Shown here piece after piece: positions 30,312 through 40,601 of a stretch of DNA of 64,000 bases. The translations under genes and the position numbers were made by a program. How positions within the stretch are numbered: position 1 is the first letter of the stretch; each line of letters opens with the position of its first letter. The stretch is from an uncultured Pseudomonadales bacterium (GTDB lineage Bacteria; Pseudomonadota; Gammaproteobacteria; Pseudomonadales; Azotimanducaceae). Under the pieces are notes generated by a model. The model was not told the DNA's origin, made no database searches, and saw nothing but the letters and a program-made list of their open reading frames with translations. The DNA is taken from assembly GCA_951813515.1 (NCBI GenBank), contig OX638346.1, positions 2,659,617-2,723,616 on the forward strand, given 5' to 3'.

Positions 30312-32477
30312 GTGGAAGAGAAGCGCGTCATCTGCGCGAGTTGCGACATCGCTTGTTCAGTGGTGGCGCAGGTGGACGAGGGTCGCGTGGTCAAGGTGCG
30401 GTCGTCGCGCAACCCGTTTTTTCGCGACAACATCTGCATGAAGGGCATCTACGCGCCCAAGGGGTTCGCGCATCCGGACCGCATTCTGGAGCCTCTCAAG
30501 CGGGTCGGCGAGCGCGGCTCGGGCGAATGGGAGAACGTCTCCTGGGAAGCCGCGATGGCGGATATCGGCGAGCGCCTGAGCGACATCATCCGCCGGTATG
30601 GACCCGAGGCCTGGGCGGTCTCGACCAGCCAATGGAATACCAGCACGGACTACGGCCTGGGACGGCGGGTAATGAACCTCGTCGGCTCGCCGAACTGGAT
30701 CAGCGGCGTGTCGTTGTGCGCAGGCAACACGGCTGCGATCAACCGCATGACCTATGGGTGGTTCCCGTGGCCAGACTATGCGCAGACCAACTGCATCGTG
30801 CTTTTCGGGCACAACCCGAGGCGCCATAGCTGGACGCCGATCTACAACAACATCCGTCGGGCGCAGAAGCGCGGGGCGAAGCTGATCGTGCTGGATCCGC
30901 GCCGCAGCGAGAACGCCGAACTCGCCGATCTATGGCTGCCGCTTAAGGCGGGAACGGACGCGGCGATGTGCCTCGGGTGGCTCAGCGTTATTCTTGAGGA
31001 AGGGCTCTACGACGAGGACTTCGCCGCCAGTTGGACGCATGGCTTGGAGGCGTTCCGGGAGCGGGTGCGCGAGTATCCCGTCAAGCGGGTGGCGGCGATC
31101 ACCGGCGTCGACGCCGATCTCATCCGCGAGGCCGCCCGGCTCTACGCCACCAACGGGCCGTCGATCATCCCCTGGACTCCGATCACCGATCAGCAACGCA
31201 ACAGCACGTCCGCCATCCGCCTGCATTGCGCGCTGCGGGCGCTCTGCGGCTATCTGGACGTTCCCGGCGGCGAGACGCTGCAGGGCTTCAACCCGAATAT
31301 CGTGCCGGAGTCGGAGATCGAACTGCACGATGCGTTGGCCGAGTCCCAACGCGCGAAGCAACTGGGCGCGGACCGGCACCCGGCATTCACCTACCGGGGC
31401 ACTGCGGCGTTGAAGGAGCCCACGCGCCGAGTCTGGGGTCACGACTACGCCAATCTCATCACCGGCAGCTACATGGCTGTTCCGCCGGCGGTGTTCCAGG
31501 CCATGGCGCACGCGGACCCCTATCCGGTCAAGGCGTTTTTCGTGCTCGGCAACAACGCGCTCATGAGCTACGCCAACATGCACCTGATTCACAAGGGGAT
31601 CCTGAACCAGGACCTCGTCGTCGTTCACGAGCAGTTCATGACGCCCACGGCCCAGCTCGCGGACTACATTCTCCCGGGAGACGCCTGGATCGAGCGGCCC
31701 TGGCTGCACGACGCGTGGGGCTGGACATCCCTGGCCCGGCCCTCGGAGCAGGCCATGCAACCGCCCGGCGAATGCCGCAGCACTTTCGAGTTCTGGCGCC
31801 TGCTGGCGAACGAACTGGGCCTCCAGGAGGGATTTCCCTGGCGCACACTCGACGAGTTCCACAACTACCGTCTGCGGGCCACCGGCCTCACCTTCGACGA
31901 ATTCGCGGCGCGCTTCGAGATCTATCCGGCCGGCATGGCCAAATTCAAGAAGTACGAGAAGACCGGCTTCGCCACCCCCACCGGCAAGGTGGAACTGCGC
32001 TCCACCATTCTCGAAGATCTCGGCTTCGACCCGCTGCCGTACTACCGCGAGGCACCCCCCGCGGACGCCGAGTTCCCGCTGGCGCTGTTCACGGGGGTGC
32101 GCGAAGAGGAGTACTTCCAGACCGGGCACCGGCACATCCCGGAACTGCGGCGCCGCAAGCCCGAGCCGGAGATGTACGTCAACGCCGCAACCGCCAGGCG
32201 CTGGGGCGTCGAGCAGGACGAATGGGTGGCGGTGCGCTCCCGGACCGGCAGCGTCAAACTCCGCGCCAGCATTCGCGACGACATGCCGGAGGACCTCGTC
32301 CGGGTACCGCACGGCTGGTGGAAGCCGGAGATGCCCCGGGGCGCCGGCAAGCTCTCCGGCGCGTGGGACCACGCCGACGCCCAGGTCTGCCCGGACGACG
32401 AGGATTTTCTGGACCGGGAGCAGGGCATCCCGCACCTGAAGGGCATCCCCTGCCGGATCGACAAGCTCGCGGCATGA
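30312..32477 (+). CDS. Molybdopterin-dependent oxidoreductase (DMSO reductase superfamily)
   Basis: A 721-residue catalytic subunit with bis-MGD cofactor. The N-terminus binds a [4Fe-4S] cluster through C8, C11, C15 and C42 (ICASCDIAC..NICMKG). SLCAGN with C136 is the likely Mo ligand. AKLIVLDPRRSENAELADLWL and LGNNALMSYANMH are cofactor-domain blocks, and the C-terminal domain has YVNAATARRWGV and VRVPHGWW. No twin-arginine signal is seen, so it should be cytoplasmic. GTG 30312 is preferred over ATG 30294 because GGGAGAG precedes it at good spacing. There are no electron-transfer or membrane subunits beside it. The substrate is unknown. Confidence 0.87.
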   Translation: MEEKRVICASCDIACSVVAQVDEGRVVKVRSSRNPFFRDNICMKGIYAPKGFAHPDRILEPLKRVGERGSGEWENVSWEAAMADIGERLSDIIRRYGPEAWAVSTSQWNTSTDYGLGRRVMNLVGSPNWISGVSLCAGNTAAINRMTYGWFPWPDYAQTNCIVLFGHNPRRHSWTPIYNNIRRAQKRGAKLIVLDPRRSENAELADLWLPLKAGTDAAMCLGWLSVILEEGLYDEDFAASWTHGLEAFRERVREYPVKRVAAITGVDADLIREAARLYATNGPSIIPWTPITDQQRNSTSAIRLHCALRALCGYLDVPGGETLQGFNPNIVPESEIELHDALAESQRAKQLGADRHPAFTYRGTAALKEPTRRVWGHDYANLITGSYMAVPPAVFQAMAHADPYPVKAFFVLGNNALMSYANMHLIHKGILNQDLVVVHEQFMTPTAQLADYILPGDAWIERPWLHDAWGWTSLARPSEQAMQPPGECRSTFEFWRLLANELGLQEGFPWRTLDEFHNYRLRATGLTFDEFAARFEIYPAGMAKFKKYEKTGFATPTGKVELRSTILEDLGFDPLPYYREAPPADAEFPLALFTGVREEEYFQTGHRHIPELRRRKPEPEMYVNAATARRWGVEQDEWVAVRSRTGSVKLRASIRDDMPEDLVRVPHGWWKPEMPRGAGKLSGAWDHADAQVCPDDEDFLDREQGIPHLKGIPCRIDKLAA

Positions 32478-32719
32478 AAGCGGATGCCCGCGCCTACCGT
32501 CGGCGCGTGCGCGCCCACCGGCTCTCCATGTGGCTGATCGCGCGCGCCAGCCGCCTCAACGGCTCGTGGATCGACCGGCAGTGCCTGCGCCTGATGAATC
32601 GGCGGCCAACGCCGAGAAATCCCGACCAGGACTTCATGCGCGACGAGATCGTCGACGCCGATATCGGCTTCACTGCCAGCGAACTCGACGCCTTCCAGCG
32701 CGGCGCGCCGGCGCCATAG
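32474..32719 (+). CDS. Small basic protein coupled to the molybdopterin oxidoreductase
   Basis: An 81-residue reading frame whose ATG overlaps the oxidoreductase stop (ATGA). It is rich in arginine in the first half and acidic in the second (DEIVDADIGFTASELDAF). I do not recognise a family. The overlap is the main reason to call it real; it could be an accessory protein of the enzyme. It ends 8 bp before the convergent Lhr stop. Confidence 0.5.
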   Translation: MKADARAYRRRVRAHRLSMWLIARASRLNGSWIDRQCLRLMNRRPTPRNPDQDFMRDEIVDADIGFTASELDAFQRGAPAP

Positions 32720-32727
32720 CGCGCGGC

Positions 32728-35700
32728 CTAGATATGCCGCTCCACGTAGATCCCGCGATGATCGTGCCCCAGGTCCAGATGCCGCGCGAGGGCTTCGAGG
32801 TAGGGGCTCTGCCTGGCGGGCAGGCCGTTGATAGTATCGATTGCGACACGTCGACCTGCCCAGAGGATCGGTGCCAGGTGGATGGCCAGCGCGTCGAGCC
32901 CCGGATCGTCGGGTTCGAGGAGAATGCGTAGCTTTCTGCCGCCGTTTTCGACGACGAAGGCCAGTTCGCCTGCATGGAAGCCCAGGTGGTTCTGCGCACG
33001 GCGCTGGGGAAGGCCTTCCCAGTGGAGGCCAAGGCCGGTGGGAGCGATCGGGTCGATCGCGTTGACCCAGAACGTCGCTTGACGATCGGTGGGGAGTCGG
33101 CCCAGTTCGCGCACTGCCCCGGGGAGGGCGAACTGGGGGCCGGCGAGGTCCTCGAAGAAAAGACCCGCCGCCACTTCGCCGGAGAGTTCCATGACGCGCA
33201 GCGCACGAAACAGGTCGCGCCAGCGGAATACGCCGCCTTCGCGCGCCGCGATGTCCCGGTTCACGATGCCGTACCGGTCCAGCAGGACGCGGCCCAGGTC
33301 CTTGGCGGTCTCGAGCGCTTCGACGGGATCCGGCGCATCGTCTTCGGACGGCGGCTCCCCGCTCGCGAGCATCCAGTTGCCCGGCCATCCCTGCGCGACG
33401 CGGCGCGCCCGGGCGCGGGCGAGGCGACGGTCCGATACGCTGGGTACCTCGCTCCGGTTGTGGAGCTTGCCGGCCAGCCGAAAGCGTTGCGCCGCGCCAG
33501 TCTTCAGGGGCAGCACGCCGTCCGCGACGATGTGTCCGCCCCAGACCGTCTTCCAGAAGAGGGCATTGAACGCTTCGGCATCCAGGTCGGAGGCGTCCAT
33601 GAGCTGCGCGAACGTGTATCTTGCGGCCGGGTCCGTGAACAGCGAAGTGATCCCGGTCGTCGCGGCGGCGGGTGGCGCCAGCGCGTCCAGTTCGTCCTCG
33701 AAACAGAACGTGATGCGTTCCCGGCCCGCTCCGCGCCAGGTCAGCCCGTAGTTCGCGATGGCCGAGGAGAGCATCTCGGGCTCGAAGCCCGCGAGCCGCG
33801 AGCGCCAGGCGTCTTCCAGCCAGAAGGGAAGGGGCGCGACAAAGCCCCGAAGCTGCTCCGCGACATCGAGCAGCCGATTCTCGGATGCCCTGGCGCCCAC
33901 ACGCTGCCATGCCGCAACGAATGCTGGCAATCTTCGTACCGACTGCGGTGCCAGCACGGGTCGTCGCGCCGCGCGCTGAAAGCGAATGAGCGTTTCGAGA
34001 TTCTCTGCATCGCAGAAGCGGCTGGCATCCGATCCATCGACCAGCGGTCCTTCAATAAGGGTCTCCGAATCCACCAGCGACGCGAGGATGGCATCGAGCG
34101 CGCGGGGTTCGACGGGGAACAGCGCGCGCAGTTCGTCGATGGTGCGCGGGCCATAGAAGCGGATGAACTCGGCGAACAACTGCGTGGCGTCCCTGGGATC
34201 CTGGCGATCTCCCGGGGCACGGGCCTTGCCGAACAAGGCGGTCTCGATGTGCGCGGCGTCTTCGGCGTGGACGAGCCAGGTTCCGCTTCCCCGTGCCATG
34301 CGGATGACCTCGTCCGGCAAATCCCAGGGAGCGTCCGCCAGCAGCGCCGACGACTCTGCCTCGGGTATCAGCACGCGCTCCTTCACCCATTCGGCAAGAT
34401 CTTCGGCATCCTGCGGCGCGTAGCCGGGCGCGGTGCGCAGCGCCTTCGATTCGAAATCCGCGATCACGCCGGGCGCGATGGTGGGGCGCAGGCGCTGGTC
34501 GTGCACCGCCTGGCGGATGAGATCCTCGGAGAGCGCCGACGGCGCGCCTCGTTCGGGCGTGTCGTCGGCGTACATGTAACGGTTCAACTGGTCGTAGGCG
34601 ATGCCGGTGGCGAACGGCGTGGGTGCGGATGTCTCGGCGATCGAAGTGGCGATGACGCCGGACTCGAGGTCGGCCAGGGCCTCGCGCGCGGCCGGCATGT
34701 CGAACTCGTCGCTGAGGCAGGCGCGCCAGGTCTCGAGCAGGATGGGGAAGTTGTCGAGGCGCCTGACGGCGGTGAGGAGCTTCTTCGCCTGCATGCGCGT
34801 TAGCCACAGCGGCATGCGCTGATTGAATCGCTGGCGGGTCAGGAGCAGGGCGCGGCCCGCGCACTCGCGAAACCGCGCGCCGAAAAAGCCGCTGCCCTCC
34901 AGCGACTCCCGCAGCAGCGATTCGAAGTTGGCGGTCGTCACGAGCGAGAGCAGCGAGTTCGGGTCGACGCCCTCCTGCACCTGCGCGACGATGGCGAAAT
35001 TGTCGGCATGGATGTCGGCTTCGGTGTCGAAGCGCTGACGCCACGCCGCCTCCATGGCGAGCGCGATGGGACGGTTCACGCGACCGCCCCAGGAGGTATG
35101 CAGGACGATCTGCTGATTGCGGTCTGGACCTGCATAGCCGCCCGGCCCCGTGCGGATGTGTTCCACCAGCAGGTGATGCCGGTGCGGAAGGTCCCGGCCG
35201 GAGACTTCCCGCTGGCGCGCCAGGTAGTCGAGCAGTTCCTCGGCGGCGATGGCCTCGAAAGCCAGCTTGTCGCGCAGATGGCTTTCGAGTTCATCTTCCG
35301 CTGCGGTGGCCAGCAGTCGGTTCGCGAATTCCAGGAAGTCTCCGACGCGCTGGGAGAAGTAGAAACTGCGCTCGATATTTTCCGCGCGCCAGAACGGCGG
35401 CGCGCTGGCGCCCGGCTCGGCCGACCTGACCAGGACATCGTTGTGCGTGATGCGCTCGATGCGCCAGTTCTGGGTGCCGAGGGTGAAGTTCTGCCCGATG
35501 GTCGCCTCCCAGACGAACTCCTCGTCGAGTTCTCCAATGAGGGCGCCCGACTCCGCGTGGCGGAGCTGGTAATAGCCGCGGTCGGGGATCGTTCCGCCAG
35601 CGTTGTAGAGGGCGAATACGGCGCTCCTGCGCGCCTTCAGGGTGTTGCGAATGCGGTCGAAGGCGACGCGCGGCTTGAGGTCCCGGATACGGGTGCCGGC

Positions 35701-37077
35701 GTAGCGGCCGGCGAGCATTTCGACGACCAGGTCGAACTGCTGACGATCCAGCGACGCGTAAGGACCGGCGCGGCGAATCGTCCGGTATGCCCCGTCGACG
35801 GTGCGCGTCTCCGATGCGGTCATCGAGACCAGGACCTGCGCCAGCACGTCGAGCGGATTCGAGATGACCGTCAGCGGCTCGATGTCGCGTCCCCGCACCG
35901 CGTTCGCTATGGCGGCGGCGTCGAGGAAATCGCGCGCATGCGTGGGAAACAGCGCTCCCCGGCTGGTGTCGCCGACGTTGTGGCCGGCGCGCCCGATGCG
36001 CTGCACCGACGATGCGAGGGACGGCGGCGACTGCACCAGCACGACTTCGTCCAGGTCCCCGATATCTATCCCCATCTCGAGCGAATTGGTCGCGACGATG
36101 GCCTTCAGTTCGCCGTCCTTGAACCGGCGCTCCACCTCCGTTCGGACCTCGCGGGACAGGGAACCGTGATGGGCATACGCAATCGGGCTGACCACGTCGT
36201 CGTTCAGCTTGAGGGTGATCTTCTCCGTCAGTCGCCGGCTATTGGCGAAGAACAGCGTCGAGCGGTTCGCGTCGATCACGTCCCTGAACACGTCGGACAG
36301 CGGGTCCCACACCTTTTTCCCGTTCTCTGCGGCGTCACGCGCCGCTTCGGGAAAGCGCACGGCCAGTTCGATCTTCTTGTCCGTCGCCGAACGCACCGCG
36401 CCGACCTCGCGCGGCCGGTCGTGGATGTCGCTGCCGCCGACAAAACGCGCGACGGCTTCGATGGGCCGCACGGTCGCGGACAGCGCGATGCGCTGGAACT
36501 CGCCCGCGAGTTCCACCAGTCGTTCGAGGCTCGTCGCGAGGGAGGCGCCGCGCCGGTTCTCGACGATGGAGTGAATCTCGTCGAGGATCACGGTCTCCAC
36601 AGTAGACAGGGCCTGCCGTCCCCGCGTGGTGGTCAGCAGCAGAAGCAGGCTTTCCGGCGTGGTGATGAGGATTTCCGGCGGCCGGCGCAGCAGGCGCTGG
36701 CGTTCTCCCTGGGGCGTGTCGCCGCTGCGCGTCGCGGCGCGCACGCTCGGGAAGGCTTCCCCCCGGGCGTCGAAGACATCGCGAAGCTGCCGCAAGGGGT
36801 CGGTGAGATTGCGCTGGATGTCGTTGTTCAGGGCCTTCAGCGGGGAAACGTAGAGCACCCGCGTCGCTCCGGGCAGCGAGGCGCCGGTGGCGAACGCGTT
36901 GAGCGCCCAGAGGAAGGCCGTGAGCGTCTTGCCGCTGCCGGTCGGCGCGGTGATGACCAGGTGTTCGCCGGTCGCGATCCTGGGCCAGCTTTGCGCCTGG
37001 ACGTCGGTCGGCGTCTTGAATCGGGAGGCGAACCAGGCGTCGATCCCGGGGTGGAACGCCTTGGCCATTCCCGACAT
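32728..37077 (-). CDS. lhr: Large Lhr-family superfamily 2 helicase
   Basis: ATP-dependent 3'-5' helicase thought to act in DNA repair. The 1449 residues compare with 1538 in E. coli Lhr, so this is the full-length long form. The N-terminal core has TAPTGSGKTLTAFLW (K50), VILDEIHSI (DEIH box), LSATVRP, FANSRRLTEKITL and QRIGRAGHN. The winged-helix and beta-barrel parts follow, and the last ~550 residues are the Lhr C-terminal extension. The start ATG 37077 is 10 bp after the oligopeptidase B stop, so both are probably on one transcript. Confidence 0.92.
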   Translation of the reverse strand: MSGMAKAFHPGIDAWFASRFKTPTDVQAQSWPRIATGEHLVITAPTGSGKTLTAFLWALNAFATGASLPGATRVLYVSPLKALNNDIQRNLTDPLRQLRDVFDARGEAFPSVRAATRSGDTPQGERQRLLRRPPEILITTPESLLLLLTTTRGRQALSTVETVILDEIHSIVENRRGASLATSLERLVELAGEFQRIALSATVRPIEAVARFVGGSDIHDRPREVGAVRSATDKKIELAVRFPEAARDAAENGKKVWDPLSDVFRDVIDANRSTLFFANSRRLTEKITLKLNDDVVSPIAYAHHGSLSREVRTEVERRFKDGELKAIVATNSLEMGIDIGDLDEVVLVQSPPSLASSVQRIGRAGHNVGDTSRGALFPTHARDFLDAAAIANAVRGRDIEPLTVISNPLDVLAQVLVSMTASETRTVDGAYRTIRRAGPYASLDRQQFDLVVEMLAGRYAGTRIRDLKPRVAFDRIRNTLKARRSAVFALYNAGGTIPDRGYYQLRHAESGALIGELDEEFVWEATIGQNFTLGTQNWRIERITHNDVLVRSAEPGASAPPFWRAENIERSFYFSQRVGDFLEFANRLLATAAEDELESHLRDKLAFEAIAAEELLDYLARQREVSGRDLPHRHHLLVEHIRTGPGGYAGPDRNQQIVLHTSWGGRVNRPIALAMEAAWRQRFDTEADIHADNFAIVAQVQEGVDPNSLLSLVTTANFESLLRESLEGSGFFGARFRECAGRALLLTRQRFNQRMPLWLTRMQAKKLLTAVRRLDNFPILLETWRACLSDEFDMPAAREALADLESGVIATSIAETSAPTPFATGIAYDQLNRYMYADDTPERGAPSALSEDLIRQAVHDQRLRPTIAPGVIADFESKALRTAPGYAPQDAEDLAEWVKERVLIPEAESSALLADAPWDLPDEVIRMARGSGTWLVHAEDAAHIETALFGKARAPGDRQDPRDATQLFAEFIRFYGPRTIDELRALFPVEPRALDAILASLVDSETLIEGPLVDGSDASRFCDAENLETLIRFQRAARRPVLAPQSVRRLPAFVAAWQRVGARASENRLLDVAEQLRGFVAPLPFWLEDAWRSRLAGFEPEMLSSAIANYGLTWRGAGRERITFCFEDELDALAPPAAATTGITSLFTDPAARYTFAQLMDASDLDAEAFNALFWKTVWGGHIVADGVLPLKTGAAQRFRLAGKLHNRSEVPSVSDRRLARARARRVAQGWPGNWMLASGEPPSEDDAPDPVEALETAKDLGRVLLDRYGIVNRDIAAREGGVFRWRDLFRALRVMELSGEVAAGLFFEDLAGPQFALPGAVRELGRLPTDRQATFWVNAIDPIAPTGLGLHWEGLPQRRAQNHLGFHAGELAFVVENGGRKLRILLEPDDPGLDALAIHLAPILWAGRRVAIDTINGLPARQSPYLEALARHLDLGHDHRGIYVERHI

Positions 37078-37087
37078 GGATGCTCTG

Positions 37088-39253
37088 CTAGCCGTCGGCC
37101 AGGCCCAGGGCGACGAGGAAAAACGTGTATTCCTCCGCGACCTCGTACAGCGCGTCGTAGCGTCCGGACTTGCCGCCGTGGCCAGCCCCCATGTTGGTCT
37201 TCAGCACGAGGGTGTTGTCGTCCGTCTTCAACGTTCTGAGCTTGGCGACGTACTTGGCCGGCTCCCAGTACGTCACGCGCGGATCGTTCAGTCCCCCGGT
37301 GACCAGCATGGGCGGATAGGCCCCGGGCGAGAGCTGATCGTAGGGCGAGTAGGAGCGGATGAACTCGAACGCGTCCCTGTCCGTGATCGGGTTCCCCCAC
37401 TCGGGCCACTCGCCGGGGGTGAGGGGCAGGGAGTCGTCGAGCATGGTGTTGAGCACGTCGACGAAGGGCACGTGCGCGGCTACGGCGCCCCACAGCTCGG
37501 GCGCCTGGTTCACCACCGCGCCCATGAGTTCGCCGCCGGCGCTTCCGCCCCTGATGACGATGCGGCCCGGCTTCGCGAGCCCGTCGTCGATCAGGTGCCG
37601 GGCGACATCGACGAAGTCATTGAAGGTGTTGGTCCGCAACTCGAGCTTGCCCTGCTCGTACCAGTCGCGGCCCAGTTCCGTGCCGCCCCGGATGTGCGCG
37701 ATGGCGAAGATAAATCCGCGGTCGAGAATCGAAATCCGGCTGGTGGAGAAGGACGGGTCCATGGCGTGGCCGTATGCCCCGTAGCCGTAAAGGTAAAGCG
37801 GTGCGCTGCCGTCGAGCGGCGTGTCCTTCCTGTGCACGATGGAGACGGGGACCGATGCCCCGTCGCGCGCGGGCGCCGAGATCCGGTAGGTGCGGTACGC
37901 CCCGTCATCGTAGCCGCTCGGTATCTCGCGCACCTTCCTGACCGCGAGGTCGCCGCCGGCGATGTCGTAGTCGTACACCGTATCGGGCGTGACCATGGAC
38001 GCGTATGACAGGCGGACCACGTCGGTGTCGTACTCGGCGTTGGCACCGAATCCGACGCTGTAGACGGATTCGGGAAAGGCGACGCGGCGCTCTCCTCCCT
38101 CCCGGTCCAGGATGCGCACTTGGTCGATGCCGGCGACGCGTTCCTCGATGGCTATCCAGCGGTCGAAGCACGTGAAGCCGAGGAGGTAGGTGTCGTCGGC
38201 GCCTTCGATGAGCGTGGTCCACGCGGACTCGGTGAAATCGTTCGCAGGGGTGCTCGCCAGGCGAAAGTTCCTGTGCGTGTCGTTGCTGCGGACGATGAAC
38301 CGGTCGCCCTGGTGGTCGATGTCATATTCGTGGCCAACGCGTCGGGCGGCGACGAGTGCGGGTTTCCCATGCGGTTTGTCCGACGGCAGCAGGTACGACT
38401 CGTTGGTGACTTGGTCGCCGGTCGAGATGACAATGTAACGTTCTGACGAGGCCTCGCCGAGATCGACCCAGAAACCGCTGTCGGACTCTTCGTAGACCAC
38501 CTCGTCCCGCTCCACCGGCGCCCCCAGCGTGTGTCGGCGCACCTGGTGGGAGCGCCAGTTCTCGTTCATCACGGCGTAGAACAGCGTCCGGTCGTCCTCG
38601 GCCCACACCGCGTCGCCGAGCGTGCTCTCGATGGCCTCGGGCATCACGGTGCCGTTCGCCAGGTCCTTGATGAACATGGTGTAGCGCTCGGCGCCGCTGG
38701 TATCGGTGCTGTACGCTAGGTAGCGGCCGTCGTGGCTGACCGAGAACGAACCGAGGGCGAAGTAGTCGTGACCTTCGGCCAGGGCGGTCTCGTCGAGGAC
38801 CGTTTCCACGGCGTCGGGTTCGTCTACGGGCCAGCGGGTCCACGTCCGGTACTGGGCGCCAGGCTCGAAACGCCACTGGTAGAAGTGGTTTCCGTCCTTG
38901 ACCGGCACCGACTCATCGTCGGGCTTCTGCCGGGCCTTGATCTCCTCGAAGAGCGTCTCCGTGAGTTCCCTGTGGGGTTCCATGACGGCGTCGAAGTAGC
39001 GGTTTTCCGCTTCGAGATAGGCGATCACGTCGGCGTCGTCGACGGTCGGATAACTCTGGTCCCTGAGCCAGTGGTACGGATCGTCCACTTCGATCCCGTG
39101 ATGGGTGAATACGTGCGGCCGGCGGTCGGCTACGGGCGGCGTCACCGGCTTGGCTGTCTCAGACATGTCGGTGCTCCCGGTGCAGCCGGCGAGGGCCGCG
39201 CAGACCAACGGCGCTGCGAGGCGTAGCGCCTCGCGTGAAATGTGTGTCTTCAA
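37088..39253 (-). CDS. ptrB: S9 family peptidase, oligopeptidase B-like, lipoprotein
   Basis: Cleaves oligopeptides after basic residues. The 721 residues include a lipoprotein signal with lipobox LAGC (APLVCAALAGC), a seven-bladed propeller (about 50-430) and a C-terminal alpha/beta-hydrolase domain: nucleophile GGSAGG with Ser571, LYLYGYGAYG, Asp in GGLNDPRV and His in MGAGHGG. The lipobox suggests an envelope location, while E. coli PtrB is cytoplasmic. It lies just upstream of lhr on the same strand. Confidence 0.9.
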   Translation of the reverse strand: MKTHISREALRLAAPLVCAALAGCTGSTDMSETAKPVTPPVADRRPHVFTHHGIEVDDPYHWLRDQSYPTVDDADVIAYLEAENRYFDAVMEPHRELTETLFEEIKARQKPDDESVPVKDGNHFYQWRFEPGAQYRTWTRWPVDEPDAVETVLDETALAEGHDYFALGSFSVSHDGRYLAYSTDTSGAERYTMFIKDLANGTVMPEAIESTLGDAVWAEDDRTLFYAVMNENWRSHQVRRHTLGAPVERDEVVYEESDSGFWVDLGEASSERYIVISTGDQVTNESYLLPSDKPHGKPALVAARRVGHEYDIDHQGDRFIVRSNDTHRNFRLASTPANDFTESAWTTLIEGADDTYLLGFTCFDRWIAIEERVAGIDQVRILDREGGERRVAFPESVYSVGFGANAEYDTDVVRLSYASMVTPDTVYDYDIAGGDLAVRKVREIPSGYDDGAYRTYRISAPARDGASVPVSIVHRKDTPLDGSAPLYLYGYGAYGHAMDPSFSTSRISILDRGFIFAIAHIRGGTELGRDWYEQGKLELRTNTFNDFVDVARHLIDDGLAKPGRIVIRGGSAGGELMGAVVNQAPELWGAVAAHVPFVDVLNTMLDDSLPLTPGEWPEWGNPITDRDAFEFIRSYSPYDQLSPGAYPPMLVTGGLNDPRVTYWEPAKYVAKLRTLKTDDNTLVLKTNMGAGHGGKSGRYDALYEVAEEYTFFLVALGLADG

Positions 39254-39312
39254 CGATCCTGTTTCCGGCGGTCACTGCGGCCAATGTTGCAGAGTCGCAA
39301 TAGCCGTGTCGA

Positions 39313-40491
39313 CTAGTCGGGCAGGCCGAGGACGCGTTTGGCGATGATATTGCGTTGAATCTCGTTCGAGCCGCTGTAGATGGAGGAGGCGCGGTCAGCG
39401 AGCCACGTTCGCGTGTCCTCGAAGAGCTGGCTTTCGGACGCTTCATCCCAGACGAGGCTCCGCGTGCCGCGCATGCCGATGAAGAGCGACGACTTCTCCT
39501 GTCGGAGTTCGGTGCCGTAGGTCTTGAAGATCGACGTGATCGGTCCGGGCGTGCCGCCGCCCCGGGCCTCTTCCACGGCGCGCAGTTGCGTCAGGCGGAA
39601 CGCGTGGTCGTTCATGTTGTGGGCGACCACCTGGCTGCGCAGGGCGGGATTGGCGATGCGCCCGCCGTCGTCACCGGCGTAGCGCTTGGCCTCGTCCTGC
39701 AGCGTCGGCCTGGGATCGGTGGCCGCGCCGCCGACCAGCGATGCCATGCTGCCGCGCTCGTGCTGCAGCAAACGCTTGCCGACGGTCCAGCCCTGGTTCA
39801 GTTCTCCGACCAGGTCGTCCTTGCGCGCGATGGCGTCGACGAAGAAGGTCTCGCAGAAGGGCGATGCGCCGCTGATGAGCCGAATCGGCCGGACCGTGAT
39901 GCCCGGCTGATCCATGTCCATCAGCACGAAGCTGATGCCGACGTGCTTGGGAACGTCCGGGTCGGTGCGAACCAGCGCGAAGATCCAGTCGGCGAAGTGC
40001 GCGCCGGAGGTCCAGATCTTCTGGCCGTTGACGAGAAAGTGGTCGCCGTTGTCCTCGGCGCGCGTGCGCAGGCTCGCGAGGTCCGAGCCGGAGCCCGGTT
40101 CGCTGTAGCCCTGGCACCAGCGGACCTCGCCCCGGACGATGGGCGGTATGTGGCGCTGCTTCTGGTCCTCGGTGCCGAACTCGAGCAGGGTCGGGCCGAT
40201 GAGGTTGACGCCCATGCCGGTCAGCGGCGCGCGCGCTTGGATGCGTTGCATCTCGGTCACCAGCACCATGGACTCATCGTTGGTGAGGCCCCCGCCGCCG
40301 TACTCCACGGGCCAGGTCGGCGCGGTCCAGCCTTTCTCCACCATGCGGTCGCGCCAGAGGAGCGTGTCGGGGTCGTCGATGGGCAGCTTCGAGCCGCCGG
40401 CCGGTATCTCCCCGGGCCCCCGCGCGCCTGGCGGACAGTGCTGATCGAGCCATGCCCTGGTGTCTTCGCGGAAATCATCAAGTGCGGCCAT
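39313..40491 (-). CDS. Acyl-CoA dehydrogenase
   Basis: A 392-residue FAD enzyme for alpha,beta-dehydrogenation of an acyl-CoA. The N-terminal helical domain has GWTAPTWPVEYGGGG. The FAD strand reads WCQGYSEPGSGSDLAS, followed by FLVNGQKIWTSGAHFADW, and the C-terminal domain ends with SIYSGSNEIQRNIIAKRVLGLP. It belongs to the FadE-like or steroid side-chain type, with the substrate unknown. It starts at ATG 40491 and is divergent from the SRAP gene. Confidence 0.9.
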   Translation of the reverse strand: MAALDDFREDTRAWLDQHCPPGARGPGEIPAGGSKLPIDDPDTLLWRDRMVEKGWTAPTWPVEYGGGGLTNDESMVLVTEMQRIQARAPLTGMGVNLIGPTLLEFGTEDQKQRHIPPIVRGEVRWCQGYSEPGSGSDLASLRTRAEDNGDHFLVNGQKIWTSGAHFADWIFALVRTDPDVPKHVGISFVLMDMDQPGITVRPIRLISGASPFCETFFVDAIARKDDLVGELNQGWTVGKRLLQHERGSMASLVGGAATDPRPTLQDEAKRYAGDDGGRIANPALRSQVVAHNMNDHAFRLTQLRAVEEARGGGTPGPITSIFKTYGTELRQEKSSLFIGMRGTRSLVWDEASESQLFEDTRTWLADRASSIYSGSNEIQRNIIAKRVLGLPD

Positions 40492-40601
40492 TTCCCCTCC
40501 CGATGCGCGGTGCGTTGCCGACCATAGTCGTCGCTCCTAAAATTAGCACGCCTGACGCGGGCGGGGTAAGGTCGCCGGCGGAGCTTTCGGAGGTATCGAG
40601 G

